A stretch of DNA of 33,439 bases from an uncultured Lachnospiraceae bacterium (GCA_949893755.1 CATLCV010000035.1:1-33439), one strand, 5' to 3'; positions 17,751 to 24,919 are shown, counted from the stretch's first letter. Made by a program: numbers and translations. The notes: generated from the sequence alone by a model not told the origin.

Positions 17751-17780
17751 AAAAGGGGTTGCTCACCGCAGCCCCTTTTT
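17751..17780 (+). terminator. Rho-independent terminator after the methyltransferase
   Basis: GGGGTTGC and GCAGCCCC pair over eight positions (one G-U) around TCACC, flanked by AAAA and TTTTT. On the other strand it also has a short T-run, so it may serve the convergent zeta-toxin gene too. Confidence 0.85.
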
Positions 17781-17845
17781 ACAGTCATTTTATGCATCCT
17801 GGCATTCCATTCCTATTATCTTTCATCGAACAAAACCGAAGAATT

Positions 17846-18433
17846 TTAATTTAAGTCCTTTCTTTCTATATTAGATATATCCGTCAGCAGCCTGATATCT
17901 TCAAAACTCCAGTCACTGCACTCATCATAAAAGACCTCATCTTTTCGCTTTTTAAAGATTCGAAATGGTTTCGTTCCGGAATTATCATAAATATGACACA
18001 CATCGCATACTTTAACTAAGTCTTTTATTAAACTCAGTGCCCTGTCGTATCTTGCAATTATCTTTTCTTCCGGAACATCATGCCCTCCCGATTCCACCCT
18101 TGATCTCACACGCCAGACATTGATCGTAGGATCAGAAGTAAGGATATAATAACAGCGAATAAAATAACCTGCTCCTTTCGCTTTCTCCAGCAACTTCAAA
18201 TTACGTTCTGTTGACAGCACTGTTTCAAAGCAAAATTCTTTCATTTGCTCTATATGATCCTCTCTTTGCTTTTCTGCCAGCTGTGCCGCTTCTATGTCAG
18301 AACATTTCAGACTTTTTTTAATTTCATCGGCATTGATATAATCCATTGGCGGCTTTAGTAATTCTGTAAACGTACTTTTTCCAGAACCATTTGGTCCCGC
18401 AAAAACGATCACCTCAGGTTTTTTCTCTGACAC
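17846..18433 (-). CDS. Zeta-toxin family P-loop kinase, probable toxin
   Basis: 195 residues. The Walker A motif GPNGSGKST is at 13-21, followed by YINADEIKKS, FCFETVLSTERNLKLLEKAKGAGY and the family pattern RVRSRVESGGHDVPEEKIIARYDRAL. These match the zeta toxin fold. Studied members phosphorylate UDP-N-acetylglucosamine or other small substrates and so block cell-wall synthesis. Small stand-alone versions like this are often poorly characterised, and a metabolic kinase role cannot be excluded. It overlaps the upstream 73-residue gene by 20 bases, typical of a toxin-antitoxin operon with the antitoxin first. Confidence 0.8.
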   Translation of the reverse strand: MSEKKPEVIVFAGPNGSGKSTFTELLKPPMDYINADEIKKSLKCSDIEAAQLAEKQREDHIEQMKEFCFETVLSTERNLKLLEKAKGAGYFIRCYYILTSDPTINVWRVRSRVESGGHDVPEEKIIARYDRALSLIKDLVKVCDVCHIYDNSGTKPFRIFKKRKDEVFYDECSDWSFEDIRLLTDISNIERKDLN

Positions 18434-18635
18434 GCTCGCTATAACGCTCCTTCCTCATCCTTTTGCCCACTTCTATTCTGGATCCGTCACTATATTCTTT
18501 ATATATAATCTGCGTTTTACTATCGTATACAATAATAGGAATATCCATCGCCCTTTTTTTTTCAAGCTCAATTCTTACTGCTTCATTTGCGCGTTTTACC
18601 ACCGCTTCATCCGAAATATACTCTTCGCGCTTCAT
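18414..18635 (-). CDS. Small charged protein, probable antitoxin of the zeta pair
   Basis: 73 residues, strongly charged: MKREEYISDEAVVKRANEAV, then helices rich in Lys/Glu/Arg and the segment IIVYDSKTQIIYKEYSDGSR. I recognise no named domain. Its place directly upstream of, and overlapping, the zeta-type gene, its size and its charge fit an antitoxin. GGAGG precedes the ATG, and a promoter lies immediately upstream within the end of trxB. Confidence 0.65.
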   Translation of the reverse strand: MKREEYISDEAVVKRANEAVRIELEKKRAMDIPIIVYDSKTQIIYKEYSDGSRIEVGKRMRKERYSERVREKT

Positions 18636-18663
18636 GATCTGTCCTCCTTCTCATATACTCTAT

Positions 18664-18693
18664 ATTATACTAACAGCCGAGGAAATCTGCCAA
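18664..18693 (-). promoter_or_regulatory. Promoter for the zeta toxin-antitoxin pair
   Basis: TTGGCA (18693-18688) and TATAAT (18669-18664) with an 18-base spacer, lying over the last codons and stop of trxB. The 29-base gap between trxB and the small gene then starts almost at the transcript start, giving a very short leader. Confidence 0.65.
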
Positions 18694-19591
18694 TATACCT
18701 GCATGCTGCCAGCGCCGCCACGGCTCCGTCCGCCGCCGCGGTCGTGAGCTGGCGCACTTCCTTTGTACGGCAGTCCCCCGCCGCGAAAATGCCCTCACAG
18801 GATGTCACGCAATCCTCCGACGCCTCTACAAAACCGGACTCATCCAGCCTGACCAGCCCTGCAAATGCCTGATTCTCCGGGACCTGTCCGATTGCCACGA
18901 ATACACCGGACACAGAGATCTGAAAATCTTCTCCCGTCTTTTTATTATTTAATACCAGCCCTTCCACCACATTTTCTCCGACCAGCTCTTTCACGGTCGC
19001 GCTCAAAACAAATTCTACATTCTCTTTTCTTTTCAGAGGCTCAACCAGTCCGGCTTCCCCGCGGAACTCGTCCCGGCGGTGTACCAGATAGACTTTATTG
19101 CAGTAATTGGAAAGAAATTCCGCATCCTGCAGAGCCGTATTGCCCCCGCCGATCACAGCCACATCTCTGCCCTTAAAAAATGCCCCGTCGCAGGTGGCGC
19201 AGTAGGACACTCCGGCTCCCACAAGCTTATCTTCCTTTTCCAGTCCCAGATGCCGGTGGGTCACTCCTGTAGCAATGATCACTGTGCGGCAGGGGTATTC
19301 CTTCCCTTCCGTCTCGATCACCTTGATGCCGTCCTCCTCCCGGATCCCTGTCACCTGCTCCAGCTCTGTCTCTGCCCCCAGCTTCATGGCCTGATCCAGC
19401 AGGTTCATGGAAAATTCCGCCCCGCTGACACTGGCAATCCCTGGATAATTCTCCACATTGGGAGAAGACGTGATCTGCCCGCCGTAATTCATCGCTTCTA
19501 TGATAACTGTCCGCTTTCCGGCACGCTGTCCGTAAATTGCTGCTGTCATTCCGGCGGTTCCTCCGCCTATGATTCCAATATCGTACATCAT
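18665..19591 (-). CDS. trxB: Thioredoxin-disulfide reductase-type flavoenzyme
   Basis: 308 residues. FAD-binding GGGTAGMTAAIYGQRAG starts at residue 9, the redox pair is Cys131-Ala-Thr-Cys134 in YCATCDGAFF, the second nucleotide site reads VIGGGNTALQDAEFLS with VHRRDEFRG, and the C-terminal FAD motif is GIFAAGDCR. It uses NADPH, or possibly another donor, to reduce a thioredoxin-like partner. The GGGNTALQDA site departs from the usual GGGDSAxEEA, though HRR is kept. No thioredoxin gene is adjacent; the redoxin domain fused to NrdD just upstream is the obvious local partner. GAGG lies before the double ATG; the first is taken as start. Confidence 0.92.
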   Translation of the reverse strand: MMYDIGIIGGGTAGMTAAIYGQRAGKRTVIIEAMNYGGQITSSPNVENYPGIASVSGAEFSMNLLDQAMKLGAETELEQVTGIREEDGIKVIETEGKEYPCRTVIIATGVTHRHLGLEKEDKLVGAGVSYCATCDGAFFKGRDVAVIGGGNTALQDAEFLSNYCNKVYLVHRRDEFRGEAGLVEPLKRKENVEFVLSATVKELVGENVVEGLVLNNKKTGEDFQISVSGVFVAIGQVPENQAFAGLVRLDESGFVEASEDCVTSCEGIFAAGDCRTKEVRQLTTAAADGAVAALAACRYIGRFPRLLV

Positions 19592-19857
19592 TTCTTTAAC
19601 CTCTCTGTTTCATTTCTATGACGGCCGCAGTTATGTCCTTACCATTCACAGTCACTTCAATAAGGATTATTCCTGCTGCCTTTCCATATAGAGAAAGCCT
19701 GCCGCTGGCAGTCTTTCTGCATACATGGTATTTATATTGAATACGCAGGAATCCTTTCGGCTCCCTGCGCATTCATTTTTTTCAAACTGTCATAAAATTC
19801 CTCCGACCGTGCGGTTGGATACTCCTTCACATACAAGATGCCGATGCTCTTTCATGA
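19592..19857 (-). other. Stretch between trxB and the MITE; possible small or decayed genes
   Basis: No firm gene. One open frame of 58 codons (19596-19772, beginning MRREPKGFLRIQYKYHV and ending AAVIEMKQRG) stops four bases before trxB, but it has no ribosome binding site. A second, overlapping frame in another register encodes about 37 residues (ILYVKEYPTARSEEFYDSLK, then an end in IPAYSI) with Clostridia-like codon use and no start codon of its own; it begins next to the MITE edge. These look like remnants of a gene that was shifted or cut. Confidence 0.3.
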
Positions 19858-20066
19858 CAATTTTTCCACCTGTACGGTTAGATGATCTAAAGATCATCTA
19901 ACCTACGCATCCAGTCGCAAAATCCGTGCTATCGCACTCTTGCGTCTGCTAAAGCAGCCGCATTTTGCTCATTTATGCGTAGGCTGCTAATCCATAATCT
20001 CAGTTTTATGCAATAAATTGCATAAAACTGAGATTATGGATTGCAACCGTACAGGTGGCAATTTTT
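19858..20066. mobile_element. MITE-like element with cloverleaf inverted repeats
   Basis: A 193-bp element (19866-20058) ends in 14-bp perfect terminal inverted repeats, CCACCTGTACGGTT (19866-19879) and its complement (20045-20058). It is flanked by an 8-bp direct repeat CAATTTTT (19858-19865 and 20059-20066) that looks like a target-site duplication. Inside are three more arms: 19880-19899 (9-bp stem), 19902-19983 (9-bp stem closing a branched arm with sub-hairpins GCAAAAT/ATTTTGC, GTGC/GCAC and CTGCT/AGCAG), and 19989-20042 (26-bp perfect stem, 2-base loop). There is no coding capacity. It must be mobilised, if at all, by a transposase elsewhere. The right end is 13 bases beyond the nrdD stop. 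Confidence 0.8.
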
Positions 20067-20071
20067 CAATC

Positions 20072-22477
20072 TCATTCTTTATTATTCTCAGCATATGCTT
20101 TTATATTCGATGCATTTGCCATCTTTTTCACGCCGTCCTCGTCTACGACCACAAGCGTCGGCGCCTGCATCACGCCGTACTTCTTCACCAGCTCTTCATT
20201 CTCCTCCGCGTCTACCAGTTCGTAGGAAATGTGCGCCTTTTCCAGTGATTTTGTGGCGATCCTGCAGTTCGGGCAGGTCTTTGTCGTGAACAGGATTGCT
20301 TTGATCCCGTCCTCTCCCTTTTCTCCCGAAACCGCCGAGGACATTGTATCCTGCTTTACCGCTGCTTCCTTCTTCACCGCCGTCTTCGGCTTCATCCGGG
20401 AGCCGGAATCGAACACATCGTAAACCTTCCGCTCCTTGAACTCCTGGGCCTTGCCGTCATTCCAGTTCTTGACCGGACGGTAATATCCGGTGATCCGGCT
20501 GTAAACCTCCGTCTCTTCCCCGCAGCACGGGCAGGTATACTGCTCACCGCTGATATAGCCGTGATTCTTGCAGATAGAATAGGTCGGAGACATCGTATAA
20601 TATGGAAGCTTGTAATTCTCCGCGATCTTTCTCACCAGAGCTGCCGCCGCCTTCCAGTTGGGCAGCTTTTCTCCCAGGAAGGTATGGAATACGGTTCCTG
20701 ATGTATACAAGGTCTGCAGTTCGTCCTGAATGTCCAGCGCCTCGAACACATCCTCCGTATAGCTCACCGGAAGATGGGAGCTGTTCGTATAATACGGTGT
20801 GCCGCACTCCTCCGCTGCTGTGATGATATCCGGGAACTGCTCCACGTCATGCTTGGCCAGACGGTACGTGGTGGACTCTGCCGGGGTTGCTTCCAGGTTG
20901 TACAGGTCTCCGTACATTTCCTGATAATCCGACAGGCGTTCCCGCATATGGTTCAGCACATCCTTCGTAAACTGCTGGGTCTCCGGATGGGTGAGATCCT
21001 TTTTGAGCCATTTTGCATTCAGTCCGGCTTCATTCATTCCCACCAGGCCGATGGTGGAAAAATGATTGTCAAAGGAGCCCAGATACCGCTTTGTATATGG
21101 ATAGAGTCCTTCCTCCAGCAGCTTGGAAATGACTTCCCTCTTGATGTGGAGGGAGCGGGCTGAAATATCCATCAGCCGGTCCAGCCTGGTATAAAATTCC
21201 TCTTCATTCTCTGATAAATATGCGATACGCGGCATGTTGATCGTCACAACGCCGACAGAGCCGGTGCTCTCCCCGCTTCCGAAGAAGCCGCCGGACTTCT
21301 TACGCAGCTCCCGCAGATCCAGGCGCAGACGGCAGCACATGCTCCGCACATCGCTGGGTTCCATATCGCTGTTGATATAATTTGAAAAATAGGGCGTACC
21401 ATATTTTGCAGTCATCTCAAAAAGCAGACGGTTGTTCTCTGTCTCGGACCAGTCAAAGTCACTGGTGATGGAGTAGGTCGGGATGGGATACTGGAAGCCT
21501 CTGCCCTCCGCGTCGCCCTCGATCATGGTCTCGATAAATGCCTTATTGACCATATCCATCTCTTCCTTACAGTCTCCATAGGTGAAGTCCTGCTCCACTC
21601 CGCCTACGATCGCCGGAAGGTTGGCCAGGTCATTCGGCACGGTCCAGTCCAGTGTGATATTGGAAAACGGCGACTGGGTTCCCCATCTGGACGGAATATT
21701 CACACCGAAAACAAAGGATTCGATACACTTCTTCACTTCCGGATAGGTCAGATGATCTGCCTTTACAAACGGCGCCAGATACGTGTCAAATGACGAAAAT
21801 GCCTGGGCGCCGGCCCATTCGTTCTGCATGATCCCCAGGAAATTGACCATCTGGTTGCAGAGCACGCTCAGATGCTTTGCCGGAGCCGCCGTGATCCTTC
21901 CCACGATGCCGCCCAGCCCTTCCTTGATCAGCTGCTTCAAAGACCAGCCCGCGCAATACCCGGTCAGCATGGACAGGTCGTGAAGATGGATGTCCGCATT
22001 CTTATGCGCCTGGGCGATCTCGTCGTCGTAAATCTCGGACAGCCAGTAATTGGCCGTGATCGCACCGGAATTGCTCAGGATCAGACCTCCCACGGAATAG
22101 GTCACTGTGGAATTCTCCTTCACGCGCCAGTCCGTCACCTTCACATAGCTGTCTACAATATCCTTGTAATCCAACAGGGTAGAATTCAGATTCCGGATCT
22201 TCTCCCTCTGCTTTCTATATAAAATGTATCCCTTCGCCACATCTGCGTAGCCTGCCCGGATGAGCATGGATTCCACGCTGTCCTGGATATCCTCCACAGA
22301 TACAAGCCCCTTCTTGATCTTTGGTTCAAAGTCCGCCGTCACCTTCAATGCCAGCAGATCGATAATGTCCTGATTATACTCCTTCTCTTTCGCCTCAAAT
22401 GCCTTGCGGATTGCCTCGCTGATCTTGGACAGATCAAACGGCGCAACCTTACCGTCTCTCTTTGTAACCTGATACAT
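20072..22477 (-). CDS. nrdD: Anaerobic (class III) ribonucleoside-triphosphate reductase fused to a redoxin domain
   Basis: 801 residues. An N-terminal ATP-cone (1-95, MYQVTKRDGKVAPFDLSKI) is followed by the ten-stranded barrel. SMCCRLRLDLREL holds the likely thiyl-radical cysteine, and CPCCGEE with an upstream CKNHGY makes the zinc site. The glycyl radical loop RITGYYRPV places the radical glycine near residue 664. Unlike standard NrdD, which ends about 30 residues later, it continues through a linker into a thioredoxin/glutaredoxin-like domain (about 722-801) with Cys735-Pro-Asn-Cys738 and a cis-proline segment QAPTLVV. It makes dNTPs without oxygen after activation by NrdG. AAAGGGGAG precedes the ATG. 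Transcribed from the promoter at 22628-22656. Confidence 0.95.
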   Translation of the reverse strand: MYQVTKRDGKVAPFDLSKISEAIRKAFEAKEKEYNQDIIDLLALKVTADFEPKIKKGLVSVEDIQDSVESMLIRAGYADVAKGYILYRKQREKIRNLNSTLLDYKDIVDSYVKVTDWRVKENSTVTYSVGGLILSNSGAITANYWLSEIYDDEIAQAHKNADIHLHDLSMLTGYCAGWSLKQLIKEGLGGIVGRITAAPAKHLSVLCNQMVNFLGIMQNEWAGAQAFSSFDTYLAPFVKADHLTYPEVKKCIESFVFGVNIPSRWGTQSPFSNITLDWTVPNDLANLPAIVGGVEQDFTYGDCKEEMDMVNKAFIETMIEGDAEGRGFQYPIPTYSITSDFDWSETENNRLLFEMTAKYGTPYFSNYINSDMEPSDVRSMCCRLRLDLRELRKKSGGFFGSGESTGSVGVVTINMPRIAYLSENEEEFYTRLDRLMDISARSLHIKREVISKLLEEGLYPYTKRYLGSFDNHFSTIGLVGMNEAGLNAKWLKKDLTHPETQQFTKDVLNHMRERLSDYQEMYGDLYNLEATPAESTTYRLAKHDVEQFPDIITAAEECGTPYYTNSSHLPVSYTEDVFEALDIQDELQTLYTSGTVFHTFLGEKLPNWKAAAALVRKIAENYKLPYYTMSPTYSICKNHGYISGEQYTCPCCGEETEVYSRITGYYRPVKNWNDGKAQEFKERKVYDVFDSGSRMKPKTAVKKEAAVKQDTMSSAVSGEKGEDGIKAILFTTKTCPNCRIATKSLEKAHISYELVDAEENEELVKKYGVMQAPTLVVVDEDGVKKMANASNIKAYAENNKE

Positions 22478-22501
22478 ATGCGCGCTCCCCTTTCTGTCTT
22501 A

Positions 22502-22571
22502 AACGGTATGCAGGAAATAGACAATGACTGCCCGGCATCTCTGCCAGGCATCCTGCATATTGCAACCGTTA
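22502..22571 (-). promoter_or_regulatory. Folded leader hairpin of nrdD
   Basis: In the transcript, AACGG pairs with CCGTT and TATGCAGGA with TCCTGCATA across a 6-7 base one-sided bulge. The enclosed sequence holds a 9-bp hairpin TGCCTGGCA-GAGA-TGCCGGGCA with a GNRA tetraloop (22529-22550). The base of the structure lies only a few bases before the nrdD ribosome binding site. A GNRA loop exists only on the nrdD-sense strand, which supports an RNA function. It matches no riboswitch class that I recognise. Confidence 0.5.
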
Positions 22572-22627
22572 TTGTATCACCCTGTACCCCTGTAACCATG
22601 TATGCGGTACAAGTGTGAACAGTAATT

Positions 22628-22656
22628 ATTCTAACACTATATAACCCTCCTGTCAA
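22628..22656 (-). promoter_or_regulatory. nrdD promoter
   Basis: TTGACA (22656-22651) and TAGAAT (22633-22628) with a 17-base spacer on the minus strand, close to consensus. The spacer itself contains an NrdR-like half-box (ACACTATATAA, plus strand 22634-22644). The predicted start near 22621 gives a leader of about 144 bases. Confidence 0.75.
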
Positions 22657-22709
22657 ATAAAAAAACAACAATATCTTGTGCTGTTTTTAGCCAAAGCAAC
22701 CAGATATTG
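22637..22709. promoter_or_regulatory. Three NrdR-box-like cores spaced about three helical turns
   Basis: The NrdR core is close to CWATATWTWG. Plus-strand cores are CTATATAACC (22637-22646, 7 of 10), CAATATCTTG (22669-22678, 9 of 10) and CCAGATATTG (22700-22709, about 8 of 10). Their centres are 32 and 31 bases apart, the spacing known for paired NrdR boxes. One lies in the promoter spacer and one just upstream of the -35. NrdR represses ribonucleotide reductase genes in most bacteria. The last two cores also lie in the arms of an inverted repeat that can be read as a terminator. Confidence 0.45.
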
Positions 22710-22723
22710 TTGTTTTTTTATTT
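22655..22723 (-). terminator. Long AT-rich inverted repeat, probable terminator of acyP-proC-nrdG
   Basis: A perfect 22-bp inverted repeat (22655-22676 and 22702-22723) with a 25-base loop. On either strand it reads A-rich arm, loop, T-rich arm, so it could stop transcription both ways. It ends at the -35 of nrdD. Stem GC is low, so terminator strength is uncertain, and it may instead be a DNA-binding site. Confidence 0.5.
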
Positions 22724-22766
22724 CAAGATAATTTATATATAGTCAGTAACCGCCGCAGAAAAATTC

Positions 22767-22997
22767 TTAGTTCTCAATGATCTCGCACAGAAAGCGTGAA
22801 TTTTCTGAATTCTTCCATTTATTCCATATATTTGCAGATATGGCCGCAGATCGATACACAAAGTCCGCCGTTTCCTGCTTTTTGTAATACTCTGATCCTG
22901 AAAATCCTTCGGAACGGCAAAAACTAACCCCTATCTGCTGTAGATCATCCTCCAAAAAAGTTCCTAAAAAATGTAGGAATCCGGATTCCTGTTCCAA
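22767..22997 (-). CDS. Unidentified small open frame between nrdG and nrdD
   Basis: About 76 residues if read from a TTG at 22997 with TGAGG eight bases upstream: MEQESGFLHFLGTFLEDD, later SEYYKKQETADFVYRS, ending SRFLCEIIEN. The same frame runs on upstream through nrdG, where it is only a shadow. Codon use is plausible and the frame fills most of the 300-base gap, but no family is recognised and the start is weak. It could be a real small protein, the tail of a decayed gene, or chance. Confidence 0.25.
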   Translation of the reverse strand: MEQESGFLHFLGTFLEDDLQQIGVSFCRSEGFSGSEYYKKQETADFVYRSAAISANIWNKWKNSENSRFLCEIIEN

Positions 22998-23053
22998 ATG
23001 AAATGCCTCAGCGCACCCCCGGCCGTGACATATTTTGTAAGCAATCCCGCGGT

Positions 23054-23749
23054 TTATTCCACCCCGCGCAGCTCTGCATTGGGTACATTGCGCTGAACCA
23101 CCTCCAGCGCCTGGACAAGAATCTCCTTCGTATACGCCCGCAGTCCCGGACGGATCAGATCGCCGGATACCCGGAAGCTCTGCAGATAATACCGCTGTGC
23201 CCCCTTGATCCATCTTCCGATATCGGAAAAATCCTCCCGTTTGTGAAATTCCCTCACGACCGTGGTGCGGAATTCATAGGGAACCGTTCCTGACATCAAA
23301 AAATCCACGCTCCGGAAGATCTCTTCCATATTGTAGTCCGGGATTCCGATGGTGATCCCATATTTTCCAGGAGCATTTTTTATATCCATGGCCACATAGT
23401 CCAAAAGCTTTTCCTCCGCCAGATGCTTCAAAAGCCGGGCATTGCTGCCGTTGGTGTCCAGCTTCACACTGTAGCCGATCTCCTTGACCCTGCGGATAAA
23501 ATCCTCCAGCTCCGGCTGCAGCAGCGGCTCTCCTCCTGATATGCAGATGCCGTCCAGCACCCTCCAGCGTTTTTTCAGGAAATTCATAACCTGCTCGACC
23601 GGGATATTCCTATCCAGGTCAATATGAGTCACCAGAGACGCATTATGGCAAAACGGGCAGCGAAAATTACAGCCTGCAGTAAATATCGTGCATGCCACTT
23701 TTTCCGGATAATCCAAAAGTGTGAGTTTCTGCAGTCCCTGTATATTCAT
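23054..23749 (-). CDS. nrdG: Anaerobic ribonucleotide reductase activating protein (radical SAM)
   Basis: 231 residues. The radical SAM cluster motif is CNFRCPFCHN near residue 27, followed by GICISGGEPLLQPELEDF, the SAM-binding glycine-rich segment, and LDTNGSN. It cleaves S-adenosylmethionine to install the glycyl radical on NrdD. It is longer than E. coli NrdG (154 residues) and belongs to the longer subgroup found in Clostridia. The frame opens at a GTG six codons earlier, but that overlaps the AAGGGGG ribosome binding site, so ATG at 23749 is preferred. It lies 20 bases after proC and is convergent in purpose with nrdD on the same strand. Confidence 0.92.
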   Translation of the reverse strand: MNIQGLQKLTLLDYPEKVACTIFTAGCNFRCPFCHNASLVTHIDLDRNIPVEQVMNFLKKRWRVLDGICISGGEPLLQPELEDFIRRVKEIGYSVKLDTNGSNARLLKHLAEEKLLDYVAMDIKNAPGKYGITIGIPDYNMEEIFRSVDFLMSGTVPYEFRTTVVREFHKREDFSDIGRWIKGAQRYYLQSFRVSGDLIRPGLRAYTKEILVQALEVVQRNVPNAELRGVE

Positions 23750-23769
23750 TCCGCTTCCCCCTTTCACAT

Positions 23770-24564
23770 TTACAAATTACGCGACACCTCCGCGCATGCC
23801 TTCATGGACTCGATCAGCGCACTGCGGAAGCCTTTTTTCTCCAGGACGCGCACCGCTTCTATGGTCGTCCCTGCCGGGGAGCAGACCATATCCTTCAATT
23901 CGCCTGGATGCCGTCCTGTTTCCAGAACCATTTTTGCGCTTCCATAGACCGCCTGTGCCGCGAACTTATAGGCCTGGGCACGGGGCATCCCCTCCGCCAC
24001 CGCCGCGTCCGCCATGGCCTCGATCATGATAAATACATAGGCCGGGGAGCTTCCGCTGACCGCCACCACCGCGTCGATCAGATTTTCCGGAACGACCTCT
24101 GTCTCCCCGATGGTCTTCAAAATGCTGACCACGTATTCCAGCTCTTCCTTACTTACACAGTCGTTGGGGCAGACAGCGGTCATCCCCCGGCTGACCATGG
24201 CCGGGGTATTGGGCATGGTGCGCACAAGCTTGACTGGTTTTCCGAAATGCTCTTCCAGCCACCCAAGCGTCTTGCCCGGCGCAATGCTGATCAAGAGCTG
24301 CTTGTTGGAGATCACATGCTTGATCTCCGCGATGACAGTCGAATAATACTGCGGCTTTACACACAGGAATATGACCTCCGCCCGTTCCGCCACCTTGCGG
24401 TTGTCCGGCGTGACGTGAATCCCATAAATATTCTGCATGTGTTCCCGGCCCGGCGCCGATATGTCAGAGCCGATGATCTCCTCCGGAGGAATCAGTCCGT
24501 TCTTGATGATCCCGCCGATGATTGCTCCGGCCATGTTTCCAGTTCCAATAAAACCTAATTTCAT
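23770..24564 (-). CDS. proC: Pyrroline-5-carboxylate reductase
   Basis: 264 residues, the last step of proline synthesis: pyrroline-5-carboxylate to L-proline with NAD(P)H. The Rossmann motif GFIGTGNMAGAI is at residue 4 onward, with FLCVKPQ, RTMPNTPAMV and the C-terminal signature SGSSPAYVFIMIEAMADAAV followed by SPAGTTIEAVRVLE. The frame is open 30 codons further upstream, but ATG at 24564 has AGGAGGAAG before it and gives the family start. It is 28 bases after acylphosphatase and shares its transcript. Confidence 0.96.
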   Translation of the reverse strand: MKLGFIGTGNMAGAIIGGIIKNGLIPPEEIIGSDISAPGREHMQNIYGIHVTPDNRKVAERAEVIFLCVKPQYYSTVIAEIKHVISNKQLLISIAPGKTLGWLEEHFGKPVKLVRTMPNTPAMVSRGMTAVCPNDCVSKEELEYVVSILKTIGETEVVPENLIDAVVAVSGSSPAYVFIMIEAMADAAVAEGMPRAQAYKFAAQAVYGSAKMVLETGRHPGELKDMVCSPAGTTIEAVRVLEKKGFRSALIESMKACAEVSRNL

Positions 24565-24592
24565 TATAATCTTCCTCCTGTCGATTTCAAAA

Positions 24593-24862
24593 TCACCGAA
24601 CCTTGAAGCTGCTTTCCTGCTCCAGCGGAATCTCCTCTGTGTCCATCCATTCAATCCGTATGAACTGACTGCTGTTCAGCCCTACGAGGAGCTTCTGGAT
24701 CAGGGGCTCCCTTCCCTGGATCTCCAGCGTCACCGTGCCGTCCCATTCATTTCTCACCCATCCGGTCAAATGCAGGGACAATGCCAGATACTTTGCCGTA
24801 TACCGGAAGCCCACGCCCTGTACACGGCCGTGGAATACGATGTGCTTTCTGACTTCTGCCAT
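24593..24862 (-). CDS. acyP: Acylphosphatase
   Basis: 89 residues, standard size. It hydrolyses carboxyl-phosphate bonds such as acetyl phosphate and 1,3-bisphosphoglycerate. The active-site motifs HGRVQGVGFRY (catalytic Arg) and GWVRNEWDGTVTLEIQG (catalytic Asn) are both intact. First gene of acyP-proC-nrdG, behind the promoter at 24920-24948; the leader carries a 7-bp hairpin GGTAAGC/GCTTACC (24896-24916). Confidence 0.95.
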   Translation of the reverse strand: MAEVRKHIVFHGRVQGVGFRYTAKYLALSLHLTGWVRNEWDGTVTLEIQGREPLIQKLLVGLNSSQFIRIEWMDTEEIPLEQESSFKVR

Positions 24863-24919
24863 CTGATCCCTTCTCTCCTGAATCTGTTTTTCTAAGGTAA
24901 GCTGCCTGCGCTTACCTAC

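Noticed and set aside
19902..19983. tRNA or CRISPR interpretation of the branched arm
   Set aside because: No conserved T-loop or CCA-proximal pattern and no repeated spacer structure; terminal repeats and target duplication explain it better as a MITE.
22655..22723. Insertion-sequence ends around the nrdD promoter
   Set aside because: The 22-bp inverted repeat has only a 25-base interior and no flanking duplication; terminator or regulator site is more likely.
22767..23213. 148-codon frame as a full gene
   Set aside because: Its first half lies inside nrdG in another frame and is a shadow; only the part beyond the nrdG stop is kept as a weak candidate.
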